Below are positions 24,453 to 36,629 of a DNA stretch of 64,000 nt, piece after piece (the stretch's first letter is position 1; each line of letters begins with the position of its first letter). The notes below the pieces were generated by a model. It was not told the origin of the DNA and made no database searches. It saw only the letters and a program-made list of their open reading frames with translations. The position numbers and the translations under genes are program-made. Location: NCBI GenBank assembly GCA_036346255.1, contig CM070633.1:11532001-11596000 (forward strand), given 5' to 3'. This DNA is from Ampelocalamus luodianensis (lineage: Eukaryota; Streptophyta; Magnoliopsida; Poales; Poaceae).

Positions 24453-25430
24453 ATGGCCGGAGAACGCGTGGCGTCGGCCAGGCCGGTCATGATGAGGAGC
24501 TTCCCCTCCTCCGACCATGGTCGAGGTGCTCGCCGATCGAGCGAAACCGCATGGACCAGACGCATCTTGGAGGTTATTGCTAGGAATACCTCCACTCCTG
24601 CCGGTGGTGGCGCCACCGACTCGCGGGGACTTGCAGAGTTCCTCCGCACGCACCGCCGACTTACTCCCGCTCGAGGACCTCTCGATGCGGATGATTGGCT
24701 GCGCATGGTTGAGCGAAAGCTCAACATAGCTCGATGCCAGCGCAGGATAAGGCACTCTTCGCGCCCCACCACCTTGAGGGTGCAAAGACTCTCATGGTGG
24801 GAGAACTATCTCGCCATGCAGCCCGCGCCATGTGGTCGCGTGGGAGGAGTTCAGACAGCTTTGTCGGGCCCACATCCCCGACGGCCGATGAAGTCAAGAA
24901 GAAGGAGTTCCTCGCGCCAAGTAAGGGCGCAAATCGTGACGAGTACATGCGAGTTCAATCATTTGGCTCGTTATGCTCCAGGAGGTGGCCTCGGATGAGG
25001 CTAGCAGAGAAGTTTATGGATGGCTTGTCCGAGGAGCCGCAGGACAAGCTATCTATTGTGGACTTTTTCGACTTTCGGGCCTTGGTAGATAAGGCCATTG
25101 TTGCCGAGCATAAGGCAAAGGCGCTGGCGAGTCCGCAAGCGCAAATGGGAGGCACATCGCCTACTCACACCGGCCTCACTCGTTCTCGGTGGGCGGCACG
25201 ATGGCCCGTTCTTTTGCTCCACCGCGCCGAGGCCTATCGCGCCCGCTCTTCGCCCACCGCAGCCGTGAGCGACCACGTGCGCCGCGATCAAGACAGAGCG
25301 GCCTCCGCAATCCGGCGCCGAGGTCACTTGTTTTTTCGCCACAACAAGGGCCATTATGCGAATGCTCGCCTCGAGTGTTGCAGCAGCCCCTCATCCTAAT
25401 GGAGGACGCGGGGGAGTGGTCATCCACCGA
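24453..25430 (+). pseudogene. Chr-B gag, frameshifted
   Basis: ATG at 24453 (MAGERVAS). Motifs appear in mixed frames: LDADDWL near 24680, WWENYLAMQP near 24800, PTADEVKKKEFLA near 24880, KFMDGLSEEPQDKLSIVDF near 25010-25070, AIVAEHKAKAL near 25095-25125 and a zinc-knuckle remnant near 25340 (NKGHYANA). Compared with Chr-A, many shifts are one- or two-base losses at CAG/CTG. Confidence 0.8.
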
Positions 25431-26035
25431 CGTAAGATGATCCAAAAGCCCGAGTGCGAGCAATGGTCGAGTCAACCACCTTTCACCGAGGAGGCTCGGA
25501 GGCGCGGATGTCGTGATTGGTACACTTCTTGTTAATTCTCGCCCTGCTGCAGATTATTTGATTCTCGAGCATCGCATTCTTTATTTCAAGATCATTTGCT
25601 GCTGCGAGTGGTCTTCACCGTGTTCCTTTGGGAGTTCCTTTGCTCATCCGCTCTCCGGTCGGAAATGAGAGCCGATCTGATGTCGTGATGTTCCTATCAT
25701 AGTCCAAGGAGTGGGGTTTTGGCAAACCTTATTCTCGCTTTCGATTCAATGAGCCGGATGTGATTCTTGGCATGGATTGGTTGTCCCAACACTTGGGGCA
25801 AATCGATTGTGCAGAAGATTGTCTATCTCACCACCCTTCAAAGTAACAGTCGGATTTTCGCGGCCGGGGCCACATCTATGTGTATTAGAAGCGAAGCCAA
25901 CCTTGCGTATTCAGGATGTTCCCATAGTATCGACTTTGGGGATGTCTTTCCAAGACTTGCTCGGATGCCTCCGGCTCGAGACCAGAGTTTGTCATTGAGT
26001 TGCTGCCCGGTACCACCCCGATTTCAAGGCGCCAG
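25431..26035 (+). pseudogene. Chr-B protease, active site altered
   Basis: Homologous to 19251-19878. The active site reads GAT TCT CGA GCA from 25560, giving Asp-Ser-Arg-Ala where Chr-A has Asp-Ser-Gly-Ala. The later DWLSQHLGQIDC region is at about 25775-25815. No frame is continuous. Confidence 0.75.
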
Positions 26036-26820
26036 ATCGGATGCCTCCCAATGAGCTAGAAGAATTGAAGAAGCAGCTTGGTGAGCTCCAAGCAAAGGGT
26101 TTCATCCGTCCCCGCCATCTCCTTGGGGTTGTCAGGTGATCTTTGTGAAGAAGAAGGACAAGACTTTGCGCATGTGTGTTGATTACCGTCCTCTCAATGA
26201 GGTGACGGTGAAGAACAAATACCCTCGCCCGCATTGATGATCTGCTCGATCGCTTGATGGAGCCCGTGTGTTCTCAAAGATTGATTTGAGAATGGGGTAT
26301 CATCAAGTCGATCGATCGAGGATATTCAAGACGGCTTTCACTACTCGTTATGGGTCATGCAGTACACCGCCATGTCCTTTGGCTTAACCAATGCTCCAGC
26401 TTTGTTCATGAACTTAATGAATTCAGTATTCATGGAGTTTTTGGACAAATTTGTGGTGGTCTTTATTGATGACATTCTTATCTATTCCAAGATCAAGCGA
26501 GCATGCCGAGCATCCAAGATTGTTTTGGGCAAATGCGGGAGCACCGTTTGATGCGAAGTTCAAGAAATGTGAGTTCGTTGAAGGAAGTGGCATTCTTGGG
26601 CCATGTTCTTTCACCGAGGCATAGCTGTGGATCCCAAAGAAGGTCAACGATGTTCTATCTTGGGTCACCAAGTCACCATCGATGTGCGTGAGTTTTCTTG
26701 GTTTAGCGGGCTACTACCGCCGCCTTATCGAGAACTTCTCCAAGATCGCCAAGCCGATGACCGAATTGCTCAAGAAGGACAAGAAGTTTGTGTGGTCCTC
26801 TGCTTGTGATGAGAGCTTTG
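26036..26820 (+). pseudogene. Chr-B reverse transcriptase
   Basis: Motifs in order: MPPNELEELKKQLGELQAKGF from 26041, VKKKDKTLRMCVDYRPLNE near 26150, FSKIDLRMGYHQV near 26275, MSFGLTNAPALFMNLMN near 26370, and the catalytic FIDDILIYSK near 26460. The GYYRR region is at about 26710. Frames change at 26110, 26230, 26350 and 26500. It would copy element RNA into DNA if intact. Confidence 0.85.
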
Positions 26821-27235
26821 GGAGCTCAAACAGCGCTTGACTTCACCCAGATCCTCACTCTTCCCGATGTCCACAAGAGCTTCGATATTTATTGCGATGC
26901 CTCTCGCCGAGGACTTGATGTGTTCTTATGCAGAAGGCAAGGCGGTTGCCTATGCATCCGTGCGATTGAGACCTCATGAGCTCAACTATCCCACCCATGA
27001 TCTAGAGCTTCTTCTTTGTGGTTCATGCACTCAAGATTTGGCGGCATTATCGATCAGAATCGTGAGGTGTATTCGATCACAAGAGCTTGAAATACTTGTT
27101 CACTCACAGATCTGAACGTCGAGCAGAGGAGATGGCTAGAATTGATCAAAGATTATGACATGGGTATTCGGTATCATCCGGCAAGGCCAATGTGGTTGCC
27201 GATGCACTTAGCCGAAAGGTGTACCGCAATACTCG
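26821..27235 (+). pseudogene. Chr-B RNase H
   Basis: Typical gypsy RNase H landmarks in broken frames: IYCDASRRGL near 26890 (first catalytic Asp), VAYASVRLRPHELNYPTHDLEL near 26945-27010 (catalytic Glu expected nearby), a HKSLKYLFT-type stretch near 27080 with losses, and a KDYDMGIRYHPA to ADALSRKV stretch at 27150-27225. Confidence 0.8.
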
Positions 27236-28521
27236 ATGATCCAAGAGCAAAGAACCTGCACTTCTTGCAATTTCAGCGCCTCAACTTGGGTTTGGTTGAG
27301 TATGGTTCCTTGTCGCCTTGGTTGTGCAACCGACCTTGGTGGAACAAATCAAGGCAAAGACAAAGAATCGATGATGGTGTGGGTAAAATCAAGCGTAACA
27401 TCAGAATGGATCACCAAGTGTTTCATAGAAGATGAGCACGGTGTTGTATGGTTTGGGCAGCGTCTCGTGGTTCCAAAGGTTCCGGAATTGCGGGATTTGA
27501 TTCTCCAGGAGGCCCATGATTCGCCTTTGTCCATCCATCCCGGGGCCACCAAAATGTACCAAGATCTGCGTCAGAGATTCTGGTGGACTCGCATGAAACG
27601 CGAGATTGCCAGGTTCGTTGCCAGATGTGACATATGTTGTCGTGTCAAGGCCGAGCATCGGCAAAGCCAGTTCATTTCAGCCCTTGCCTATACCGTAATG
27701 GAAGTGGGATTCAGAGGCATGGATTTTATCATCGGTCCGCCTGCACTCTGCGGGAAGGATGCATTATGGGTTATAATTGATCGATTGACGAAGGTGGCCC
27801 ATTTCCTTCCAGTGCGATCGAAAATTGATGTAAATCAGCTAGCGGATCTTTACATAACCCGCATTGTGAGTCTGCATGGTGTGCCACGAACGATAGTGTC
27901 AGATCGTGGTTCTCTTTTCACTTCCCGATTTTGGCACAGTCTGCAGGAGGCCATGGGTACCCGTCTTACTTTCAGCACCGCCTACCATCCTCGGATCGAT
28001 GGTCGACAGAGTGAGTCAATCAGTGCTTGAAGATATGCTCGTGCTTGTGTTCTTTCCTATGGAAAGAATTGGGAGAAGTGCCTACCGCTTGCCGAAGTTC
28101 TCCTACAACAACGACTTCCAGCTAGTCTCGGTATGGCACCGCTTGAGGCTTTGTATGGGAGGCGCCGCAGAACACCATTGAACCGGTCGAAACCGTGAAA
28201 GGCGGTTCTTGGCCCGATTCGATCAATGAGGCGGAAAGTCAAGTGCGCTTGATTCGTGAGCACTTGCGCGTAGCTCACCCGAGCGTAAGAGCTATGCGGT
28301 CGGCGTCGCCGTGAGTGAGTTTCAGCCCAATGACTTTGTGTATCTCAAAGTCTCACCTCGAAGGGTCATCGTCGCTTTGCGTCAAGGGCAAATTGGCTCC
28401 TGTATGTCGGACCCTACCGCATCATCGATAGAGTGGGAGCCGTTGCTTACAAGTTAGACTTGCCACCTACACTTGAGGGTGCATGATGTTTTCCATGTGT
28501 CGCAATTGAAGAAGTGCCTCC
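27236..28521 (+). pseudogene. Chr-B integrase
   Basis: A 264-residue frame at 27236-28030 holds most of the integrase. It has the zinc-binding region (HDSPLSIHPGATKMYQDLRQ, then CDICCRVKAEH), the core with FIIGPP and VIIDRLTKVAHFLPV (catalytic Asp), and IVSDRGSLFTSRFW (second Asp). It then shifts near the third acidic residue (after AYHPRIDG). The C-terminal part continues in other frames to 28521, with FSYNN, PLEALYGRR and RVGPYRI-type motifs. It would insert the element DNA. Confidence 0.85.
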
Positions 28522-28737
28522 GTGTTCGGTGAGGAAACACCATTGGAAAATATCGATGTGCAGAAGATCCGTCTTATCGTGGCGCCCATTCGTATCCTCG
28601 AAGAAGCTGAACGCAGAACGAGGAACCGTGTGATCAAGTTCCTCAAAGTTCAGTGGTCAAACCACTCCGAGGATGAAGCCACTTGGGAGCGGGAAGACCG
28701 CCTTCGAGCAGATTACCCATCCTTCTTCTCCCAGTGA
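28522..28737 (+). pseudogene. Chr-B chromodomain
   Basis: A 71-codon frame with the EETPLENIDVQ lead-in, then ILEEAERRTRNRVIKFLKVQW and a SEDEATWERE block. That is the Trp/Glu pattern of chromodomains at the end of chromovirus integrases, which bind modified histones and guide insertion (family knowledge). It ends at a TGA before the polypurine tract. Confidence 0.85.
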
Positions 28738-28761
28738 TCAGAATCTCGGGGCGAGATTCCT

Positions 28762-28774
28762 GTAAGGGGGGGAG
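28762..28774 (+). other. Chr-B polypurine tract
   Basis: GTAAGGGGGGGAG lies just upstream of the 3' LTR, where plus-strand DNA synthesis is primed in LTR elements. Confidence 0.75.
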
Positions 28775-28777
28775 ATT

Positions 28778-31700
28778 TGTAACAGCCCTAGCTTAGGGTT
28801 TGAAATTCAAATGTAAAATTTTGAGGAGAAATAAAAACTTTAGTTGTCTCTCCAAATCATTTGGAAGTTTTCCAATTTTTCCCTAGCAATTTCCAATTTT
28901 CTAGAAGTTAATTCTTGTGATTGGAAATTGTTGTCATCAAATTATTAGCCTTCAAACTGGTGATCATCCTCCAAAATTATTTTTCCTATCATCTTGATCA
29001 TCCTAGCTACCTCTCTGAATTATTTCACAATTTTTAGATTTTGTTTGCTATTTCAAATGCCCAAGTCAACCCAGTTTAGAAATCTGGTCAAACCTCCGGA
29101 CAGCAGCTTGTGAATTTTAGTGGGAAAAATCTAGTGCATGAAAACCCTGGAAAAATTTCACAAGGTTGTCCTCTGTCCCTAGCAGCTACCATAAAAATTT
29201 CTGAAATTTTGGAGCTCTGGAGCTACCTCTAAAAATTTCCCAAACCTCTCTGTCTTTTAAGTCAAAAACTAAAATCATCGTTCCTCGGGCTCGGACCCAA
29301 CCTCGTGCTCGAGTCCGACTCGCACCGCTTGGCTCGGCCGAACCAACTAGTTGCACCGCGCCGATGGATGTCACCGTCCGATGCGGATCGAACGGTTCAC
29401 GTGTGCGTATGCAACCGACCGTCCGAATGCATACATCAATCTCGACCGTCCGTTCTAGATCCAACGGCCGATGCACTCTTGATCGAAGTCTAACCACATT
29501 TCGCGCGCCGCACCGACTCCACCGCGCGCGCCGCTTGCTTCGCCGACATGTGGGCCCCACATGTCGATTTCGTCCTCGTCTTCTCGCGCTCACGGAGCTC
29601 ACGGCCGCAGGTGCATGTGTGCCACGACGCTCGCCGCCGCCACGCCGTGGACGCGTGTTCCCCCGAGAATCGCCAGAGTCCATCTACCTCGTGGTCATCC
29701 ATTCTTCCTCGCATTCATTCTCGCGACTTCTCCGTCCATCTTTTAGCTTCACGAGAAAACCCGAGGGCGCACCACCACCTCACCGCTGCTCGAGCAACGG
29801 CGACCCCGCCGCCGTGTTCCTCTTGCCTCGCCGCTCCATTTTGCCCATCCCGAGCCCTCGGTGTTCAGCATCGCCGGGCGTGTTCGTCGATCTCCACCTC
29901 CGGTGATCTCGGCCCCGCGAGCTCATCTGCGCTCGTGAGTTTCTAGTTTCGCTTTTGGTCCTTTAGGATCGCAATCGACCACCGAAGTCTAATCGTGACC
30001 TTGTTTCACTCTTTGGTGCTTCACCGAGGCTTCGCGACGCTTTCTTCTCCAAGCTCGGTAAAGCGCGCGTGTCAATTCCGGAGCCACCGCCCTCCCCATC
30101 ATCAAGATCGTGGGCTTATCGCTCTGGTGTCTCCGCGATCTCGAGGAGCTCCTTCCGAAGCTTTCGCCGCTCAGAAGCGCCATCTCCGCGCACCGCACCT
30201 TCTTCTCCGCCTCCGCCGCCGTGAGCTCATCTCCGCAACCATCGGATCCGCAACACCGCCACCGAGTTCGCGAAGTCCTTGCGGGCCTCAAGGTATCGCC
30301 GCCGCCTTGAAACCCACTAGGTCGCGTGTCGGCCGCACGCCGCGCCGTTCCTCGCGCACCGCCAGAAACCACCGGTGGTAATTAATTTAGCGCTAACCTC
30401 GCTTTAGCCGAGTCACCGACTTGTGGGCCCTCTCGTTAATCGCCTAGGAAATCTTTTTATCCGTCTGCTTGCAGACTCGAGTCACCGCCATGTGGGTCCA
30501 TAATGTCGATTAAGGATTGCGAGGTTTCAAATGCGTTTTCTCTATTGAAGCGATTTTTGCCGGGCATGTGTATTAGGATTACGTTCGTTAAGTCAAGACG
30601 TATTCTTAGAATACGCCGACGCCACTTTCGCGGGCGGTTGTTTTGGTCAATTTTTTCGCGCCCGCTGTCGTGTGGGCTAGCCGGTGTGGGTGCGAAATGG
30701 GTTGAGTGCATTATAGATTTCGGAAATGATTTAGTATTTCTGGTTTATGTTTTCTGTTGAGCTGTTAATTCAATTAAACTTGTAAAATGCATAACTAATT
30801 CAATTTTTATCCAAATTGCATGAAACCAGTGCTGTTAATTTTCATTTTGAATGTGCTATTTGCTAAAAATAGTGTCAACCTTGTCCCTGTATCAAAAATC
30901 TGTTAATTAATTTAAATGTTGTAGAATGTAATCTCCAAATTAGAAAATGCATATCTCTTTTAATAATTGTCCAAAATCAATGAACCCAATTCAGAACATT
31001 TCATTTTCAATATACTAACTATTAGGTTAAGTTTTACACCTGTTTCTGTTCATGAAAATTGGTTTAGTAATTAACTAGTGTTTTGATGTGTATTTAGTTT
31101 AGAAAATTCTTGGGAAATTCATAATAACTTAAAGGAATTGTTCCTGTTTCTAAAATTTTGTTATATCATGCTTAGGCTTTGTGTGAGTTTTGGCATGTTT
31201 TGTTGTTGTGGTATGTTGGAGTTTGCCGGTGTTATCCGTTCTTATTATTTGCTTTGTTCAATCGTTAGGATTCGATATTTGCGGCAACCCAGAGAACGAT
31301 CCTCCGCAACATATTGAGCAACAAAGAACTGTGCAAGCAGCTTGATCATGTTTATCCCAGATTTTAAAGTCTAATATTTTGTTTCAACTATATGTATGCA
31401 TCGCTTAATTTGTGTTAAATTGATTAGTTAAACTGTAGATGCATATCCTGTAGTCAAAATATTGGTCTCTACTACCGAGCCTAGGTTATTTGTCGTGATT
31501 AGAGGTCATTTGGATGGTCTCTTGTCACTTAGTAGATCCGGTCAAATTGCTTAGACATGCTTAGTATCGGTAGAAATGGGCGGTTATCGACTTAGTCAGA
31601 ACCTTGATCACACAAAATTTACTACAACTTTATGTTTCAAAGATTTTTTGCTATGTTTAATTGCAAAATTAAAAATGAAAACAAAATGATTTAGACTTGG

Positions 31701-32922
31701 GCACAATGGTAAGACTGGTGTGATCTGTTGGGTGTGGTCGAAAGGTGCCAGAGCCGTTAAGGACCGAGTTACTTGCGCCACCGCATCGAGCATTTTGCGT
31801 GCTAACCACACTAGAGTATATGGGACCTCTCTGACCTAGTACTTTGGCGTGTATTGGCTCCGGTCGCAGGAGGTCGCAGGAGGGATGGAGGTGGGAGCAT
31901 GGTAGTTGTCCAAAAGCTTTATCCCGAGTGGGTAGTTGTCTTTTCGGCTTTACCATGTAAGCGTATGGATTTCATCCATACGAGCGGCTCGTAGTTAATA
32001 CACAATATTGGAAAAAGTCTCGTAGGACTTAGCTGTGCTGCATACCTTGGAGAAGTGTGCTTGGCTTAAAGGCGATCCAAGTGTGGGTACATTGGTACAC
32101 CCTGCAGGTTAAAACTATTCGAATAGCCTCGCCCTAGGTTATGGACACGCCTGATACGCCCGTAAGAACTAGACTACAACATTTCAATTAAAATTTGATG
32201 GGTGGTACGAATCTGGGATTCGTGCTATTGTTGTGGTGACTATTGGGATAGTCACTTCTAGGATGTTTTATCTCTATTCTTTTGTATTATTATCCGTACT
32301 GTTATTTCAATCTTAAAAATGAATTGCAAACTTGCCTTTAAACTGTATTACATTATTGCAATAAAGTTGGCTTTATGCAAATGAAACCTATGGCCTCCAC
32401 CAAATAAGCCTGCATGTAGCATATGAACAGGTCTGCTAGTTCACACGTCAGTCTTGCGGGTACAAAGACAATCTTTGTACTCAGGTGCTTTGCTTAATGT
32501 TTTTGTTGCAGAGGAAGAAGGTGAGCCTCAGGGGCCTCACTTCTGTGAGCTGTGCTGTCGCTTCGTGGGTGACGACTAGACTTGGCGGTCCGGTCAGATG
32601 CCTTGTGGGTTGGAGGCACACTGATTGGCTTTGTTTATAGCCATCTTATGGCACTTTTGCTTCCGCTGTCGTTCTTGTTTATTTGTGTATCTTGGCCTGT
32701 CGGCCTTTGTCTGTAATAACTATACTATTTGTTTATCTTCCGTTTGGTAGTGTTGTGTTTGGTCTCTATGTGTGGGATGGGTTGATTTTTAATTTTGTAC
32801 CGAGGTGTGTATACTGCTTTCTGGGAAGTATACATATCTCGAGGATCAGTTTGTTTGATTTGTGATGCTAGGACCAGGTGGTTGGTTAAGCATTACAAGC
32901 CAAATAAACTGGGGTCCTCACA
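28778..32922 (+). repeat. Chr-B 3' LTR
   Basis: 4,145 bp, TGTAACAGCCC...GGGTCCTCACA, followed by GGCAC and the resumed Chr-A pol. It aligns over its full length with 19879-24037. Confidence 0.92.
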
Positions 32923-33720
32923 GGCACCGTATCGGATGCCTCCCAATGAGCTAGAAGAATTGAAGAAGTAGCTTGGCGAGCTCCAAGCAAAGGGTTTCAT
33001 CCGTCCCAGCTCATCTCCTTGGGGTTGTTCGGTGATCTTTGTGAAGAAGAAGGACAAGACTTTGCGCATGTGTGTTGATTACCGTCCGCTCAATGAGGTG
33101 ACGGTGAAGAACAAATATCCTCTGCCCCGCATTGATGATCTTTTGACCGGCTTGTCCGAGCTCGGTGTTCTCCAAGATTGATCTCGAGACTGGGATATCA
33201 TCAAGTTCGGATCAGGGCTGAGGATATTCCGAAGATGGCTTTCACTACTCGTTATGGCCTTTACGAGTATACCGTCATGTCTTTCGGCTTAACCAATGCT
33301 CCAGCTTATTTCATGAACCTCATGAACTTCGGTATTCATGGAATATTTGGATAAGTTCGTGGTGGTGTTTATTGACGACATTCTTATCTATTCCAAGATC
33401 AAGAAGAGCATCCGAGCATCCAAGATTGTTTTGGGCAAGTTATGGAGCACCGGCTATATATGCGGTTCAAAGAAATGCGAAGTTCGTTGAAGGAAGTGGC
33501 ATTCTTGGGCCATGTTCTTTGAGCCGAGGCGAGCGTGGATCCCGGCCAGTCGGCGATGTTCTATCTTGGGGTCGGCCAAGTCGATCATCGATGTGCGGAG
33601 TTTTCTCGGTTTAGCGGGCTACTACCGCCGCTTTATCGAGAACTTCTCCAAGATCGCAGCCAATGACCGAATTGCTCAAGAAGGACAAAAATTCGTGTGG
33701 TCCTCTCGCTTGTGATGAGA
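32923..33720 (+). pseudogene. Chr-A reverse transcriptase
   Basis: Resumes after Chr-B with the MPPNELEELKK motif. A TAG at about 32968 replaces the next Gln codon. VKKKDKTLRMCVDYRPLNE, a degraded VFSKID region near 33170, MSFGLTNAPAYFMNLMN near 33280 and catalytic FIDDILIYSK near 33370 follow in shifting frames. The thumb has a GLAGYYRRFIENFSKI motif near 33610. Confidence 0.85.
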
Positions 33721-34313
33721 GCTTTGGGAGCTCAAACGGCGATTGACTTCACTCGGTTCTTACTCTTCCGATGTCCACAAGAGCTTCGATATCTATTGCG
33801 ATGCCTCTCGCCGTGACTCTGATGCGTTCTTATGCAGAAGGCAAAGCAGATTGCCTATGCATCTTGGCGATTGAGACCTCATGAGCTCAACTATCCCACC
33901 CATGATTTAGAGCTTGCTGCGATGGTTCATGCACTCAAGATTTGGCGGCATTATCGATCGATCAGAATCTTTGTGAGGTGTATTCCGATCACAAGAGCTT
34001 GAAATATTTATTCACCCAGCCAGATCTGAACCTCAGGCAGAGGAGATGGTTGGAATTGATCAAAGATTATGACATGGGTATTCAGTATCATCCTAGCAAG
34101 GCCAATGTGGTTGCTGATGCACTTAGCCGAAAGGTGTATTGCAATACTCTGATGCTCCAAGAGCAACAGCCTGCACTTCTTGTAGAATTTCAGCGTCTCA
34201 ACTTGGGTTTGGTTGAGCATGGTTCCCTTGTTGCCTTGGTTGTGCAACCAACCTTGGTGGATCAAGTCAAGGCAGCACAACAGTCAGATGTTGGTGTGGG
34301 TAAAATTCAGTAG
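33721..34313 (+). pseudogene. Chr-A RNase H and linker
   Basis: SFDIYCDAS near 33780 is degraded. From 33942 a clean frame gives LCEVYSDHKSLKYLFTQPDLNLRQRRW-type sequence, then KDYDMGIQYHPSKANVVADALSRKV and a linker to integrase, ending in a TAG at 34311. Confidence 0.85.
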
Positions 34314-35352
34314 AACATCAAGAATGGATTAGCCAGGTGTTTCTCAGAAGATGAGCATGGTGTTGTGTGGTTTGGGCGGCGTCTCGTGGTCCCAAAGGTC
34401 CCAGAATTGCGGGATTTGATTCTCCATAAGGCCCATGATTCCCCCTTGTCTATTCACCCCGGGGCCACCAAAATGTACCAAGATCTGCGTCAGAGATTCT
34501 GGTGGACTCGCATGAAGCGCGAGATTGCCAGGTTCGTTGCCAAATGCGACGTATGTTGTCGTGTCAAGGCCGAGCATCAGCGTCCAGCAGGTCTTCTTCA
34601 GCCTTTGCCAGTGCCAGAGTGGAAGTGGGATTCTGTGGGCATGGATTTCATCACCGAATTGCCCCGCTCATCCAAGGGAAATGACGCCATTTGGGTTGTT
34701 ATTGACAGGGTAACTAAAGTGGCGCATTTTCTTCCGGTCAAGGCTCAGCTCCGTGTGGAACCTCTGGCCGAACTCTATGTATCAAGGATTGTGAGCTTGC
34801 ATGGTGTGCCCAAGACGATTGTGTCCGTGGTCGTTGCTGCTTACTCTCGGTTTGGCATAGTCTGCAGGAGGCCATGGGAACTCGTCTTACCTTCAAAGAC
34901 GCCTATCATTCTCGGGATCGATGGTCGGCGTAACGCGTCAACCAAGTTCTAGAAGATATGCACCGTGCTTGTGTTCTTTCCTATGGGAAGAATTGGGAGA
35001 AGTGCCTACCGCTTGCCGAGTTCTCCTACAACAACAGCTTCTAGGCTAGTCTCGGTATGGCACCGTTTGAGGCTTTGTATGGAAGACGATGCAGAACCCC
35101 ATTGAACTGGTCAGAAACTGGGGAAAGACAGTTCTTTGGTCCAGATTCAATCAATGAGGCGGAAAGTCAAGTGCGATTGATTCGTGAGCACTTGCGCGTA
35201 GCTCACCTGCAAAAGAGCTATGCGGACGGCGTCGCCGTGGTGAGTTTCCACCAATGACTTTGTGTATCTCAAAGTCTCACCTCTGAAGGGTCATCGTCGT
35301 TTCGGTGTCAAGGGCAAATTGGCTCCTCGATATGTCGGGCCATATCGCATCA
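34314..35352 (+). pseudogene. Chr-A integrase, 3' part deleted
   Basis: The frame 34365-34952 has the zinc-binding HPGATKMYQDLRQRFWW and CDVCCRVKAEH motifs and the core with FITELPRSSKGNDAIWVVIDR (catalytic Asp) and VSLHGVPKTIVS. The second catalytic Asp region is lost at a frame change near 34830. Downstream pieces (FSYNNSF with a stop near 35043, APFEALYGRR, then GRYVGPYRI-type) run to 35352. There the sequence jumps straight into the LTR. The C-terminal domain end and chromodomain are missing. Confidence 0.85.
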
Positions 35353-35965
35353 TTAAAAATGAATTGCAAACTTGCCTTCAAACTGTATTACATTATTGCA
35401 AATAAAATTGGCTTTGTGCAAATGAAACTTATGGCTTCCACCAAATAAGCCTGCATGTAGCATATGAACAGGTCTACTAGTTCACACGTCAGTCTTGCAA
35501 GTACAAATACAATCTTTGTACTCATTGGCTTTGCTTAATGTTTTTGTTGCAGAGGAAGAAGGTGAGCCCCAAGGGCCTCACTTCTGTGAGTTCTGCTGCC
35601 GCTTCGTGTACGATGACTAGGCTTGGCGGTCCGGTCAGATGCCTTGTGGGTTGAAGGCACACTGATTGGCTTTGTTTATAGCCATCTTATGGCACTTTTG
35701 CTTCATTGTCGTTCTTCCGTATTTGTGTATCTTTTGGCCGGTCGGCCTTTGCCTCGTAATAACTCTCATCGTTGTTTACCTTACATTTGTAGTGTAATGT
35801 TTGGACTCTATGTTTGGAATGGAGTTGATGCATAATTTTGTGGCGAGGTGTGTATACTGCATTCTGGGAAGTATACATATCTCGAGGCTCGGTTTATTTG
35901 ATTTGTGATGCTAGGGCCAGGTGGTTGGTTAAGCATTACAAGCCAAATAAATTAGGGTCCTCACA
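35353..35965 (+). repeat. Chr-A 3' LTR remnant
   Basis: Matches 17206-17818 of the 5' LTR over 613 bp, ending GGGTCCTCACA and followed by the TACAT duplication. The first 3.5 kb of this LTR and the end of pol are deleted. The junction has CAT shared by both sides. Confidence 0.9.
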
Positions 35966-35970
35966 TACAT

Positions 35971-36504
35971 CAAATCAGCAAAGTTATATTTTCTCATAGC
36001 AGTCAGTTTGCAACTCAATTTGCAAGTATAAGTGAAGTATATAGTGGAGTTATTCATTACTCTGTGAAAGGGTAGCATAGTAATTGAATTCAAAGAGTAC
36101 AAGTCATTCATATAATCATCTTTCAATTGAGCAATAGCATATTCATCTAGTAAGGGTGAAAAGATTTGTAAGTTCTTCTATAATTCAACATCTTCATTCA
36201 GATTGCCCAAACTAGATGGTGCAATAAAAGGTGAACACATAGGCATGGGATGAGCACTAAATTTTATTTTACTCTCATATTGAACAAGATTCAGCACGCA
36301 AGAATTCCTGTCCAAGACAGTAAGCTTCAATTCATCCATGTGATCACAAGTTATGCATATTCGATATACCAGAAATTGATTTTGTACACCATAATCTCCA
36401 ATTAATTTAAAATACTAGGTGTACGTGCTGGAAAGAGAATTTAGAGATGAAAGTTCAGAAACTTTCTCCATAGCACATTCCAAACTAATTGGATTACTAA
36501 GTAT
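35971..36504 (-). pseudogene. E accessory frame, main part
   Basis: The minus strand reads a frame that matches E2 at 52000-52480. Landmarks in order are a FSAHPMPMCSPF stretch near 36225-36255, a KNLQIFSPLLDEYA stretch near 36130-36175 preceded by a TAG where E2 has Trp, then MNDLYSLNSI and NNSTIYFTYTCKLSCKL near 36010-36110. It then enters Chr-A. No known domain is recognised. T1 cuts it at 36504. Confidence 0.6.
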
Positions 36505-36629
36505 TGTCGTAGTGAGAAGACTAGACAATAAGAAGTGGAGACCCCTCGTGCTGGGAAAACGGGGGGACTTAAAAGGGGCTCAGTTGTGGTAAGAAATTGT
36601 CTCCTTTTCGGTTACATGGTGGGGGAGGC

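Larger units (their letters stand above)
19879..32922 (+). mobile_element. Chr-B: full-length chromovirus
   Basis: 13,044 bp flanked by GGCAC (19874-19878 and 32923-32927). It has two complete LTRs of 4,159 and 4,145 bp, a primer site, gag, protease, RT, RNase H, integrase with chromodomain and a polypurine tract. It sits at the protease-RT border of Chr-A. The LTRs are nearly the same apart from many tiny differences clustered at CAG, CTG and CCG sites. It is the innermost and probably the youngest insertion of the left stack. Confidence 0.92.
13650..35965 (+). mobile_element. Chr-A: chromovirus, host of Chr-B
   Basis: Flanked by TACAT at 13645-13649 and 35966-35970. The 5' LTR is 13650-17818, then primer site, gag and protease to 19878, then Chr-B, then RT, RNase H and integrase from 32923 to about 35352. 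The 3' LTR is only a 613 bp remnant (35353-35965). Pol type and long LTRs beginning TGTAACAGCCC fit the Tekay/Del-like chromovirus group, though that placement is by motif memory only. It inserted into the accessory frame of E. Confidence 0.9.
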
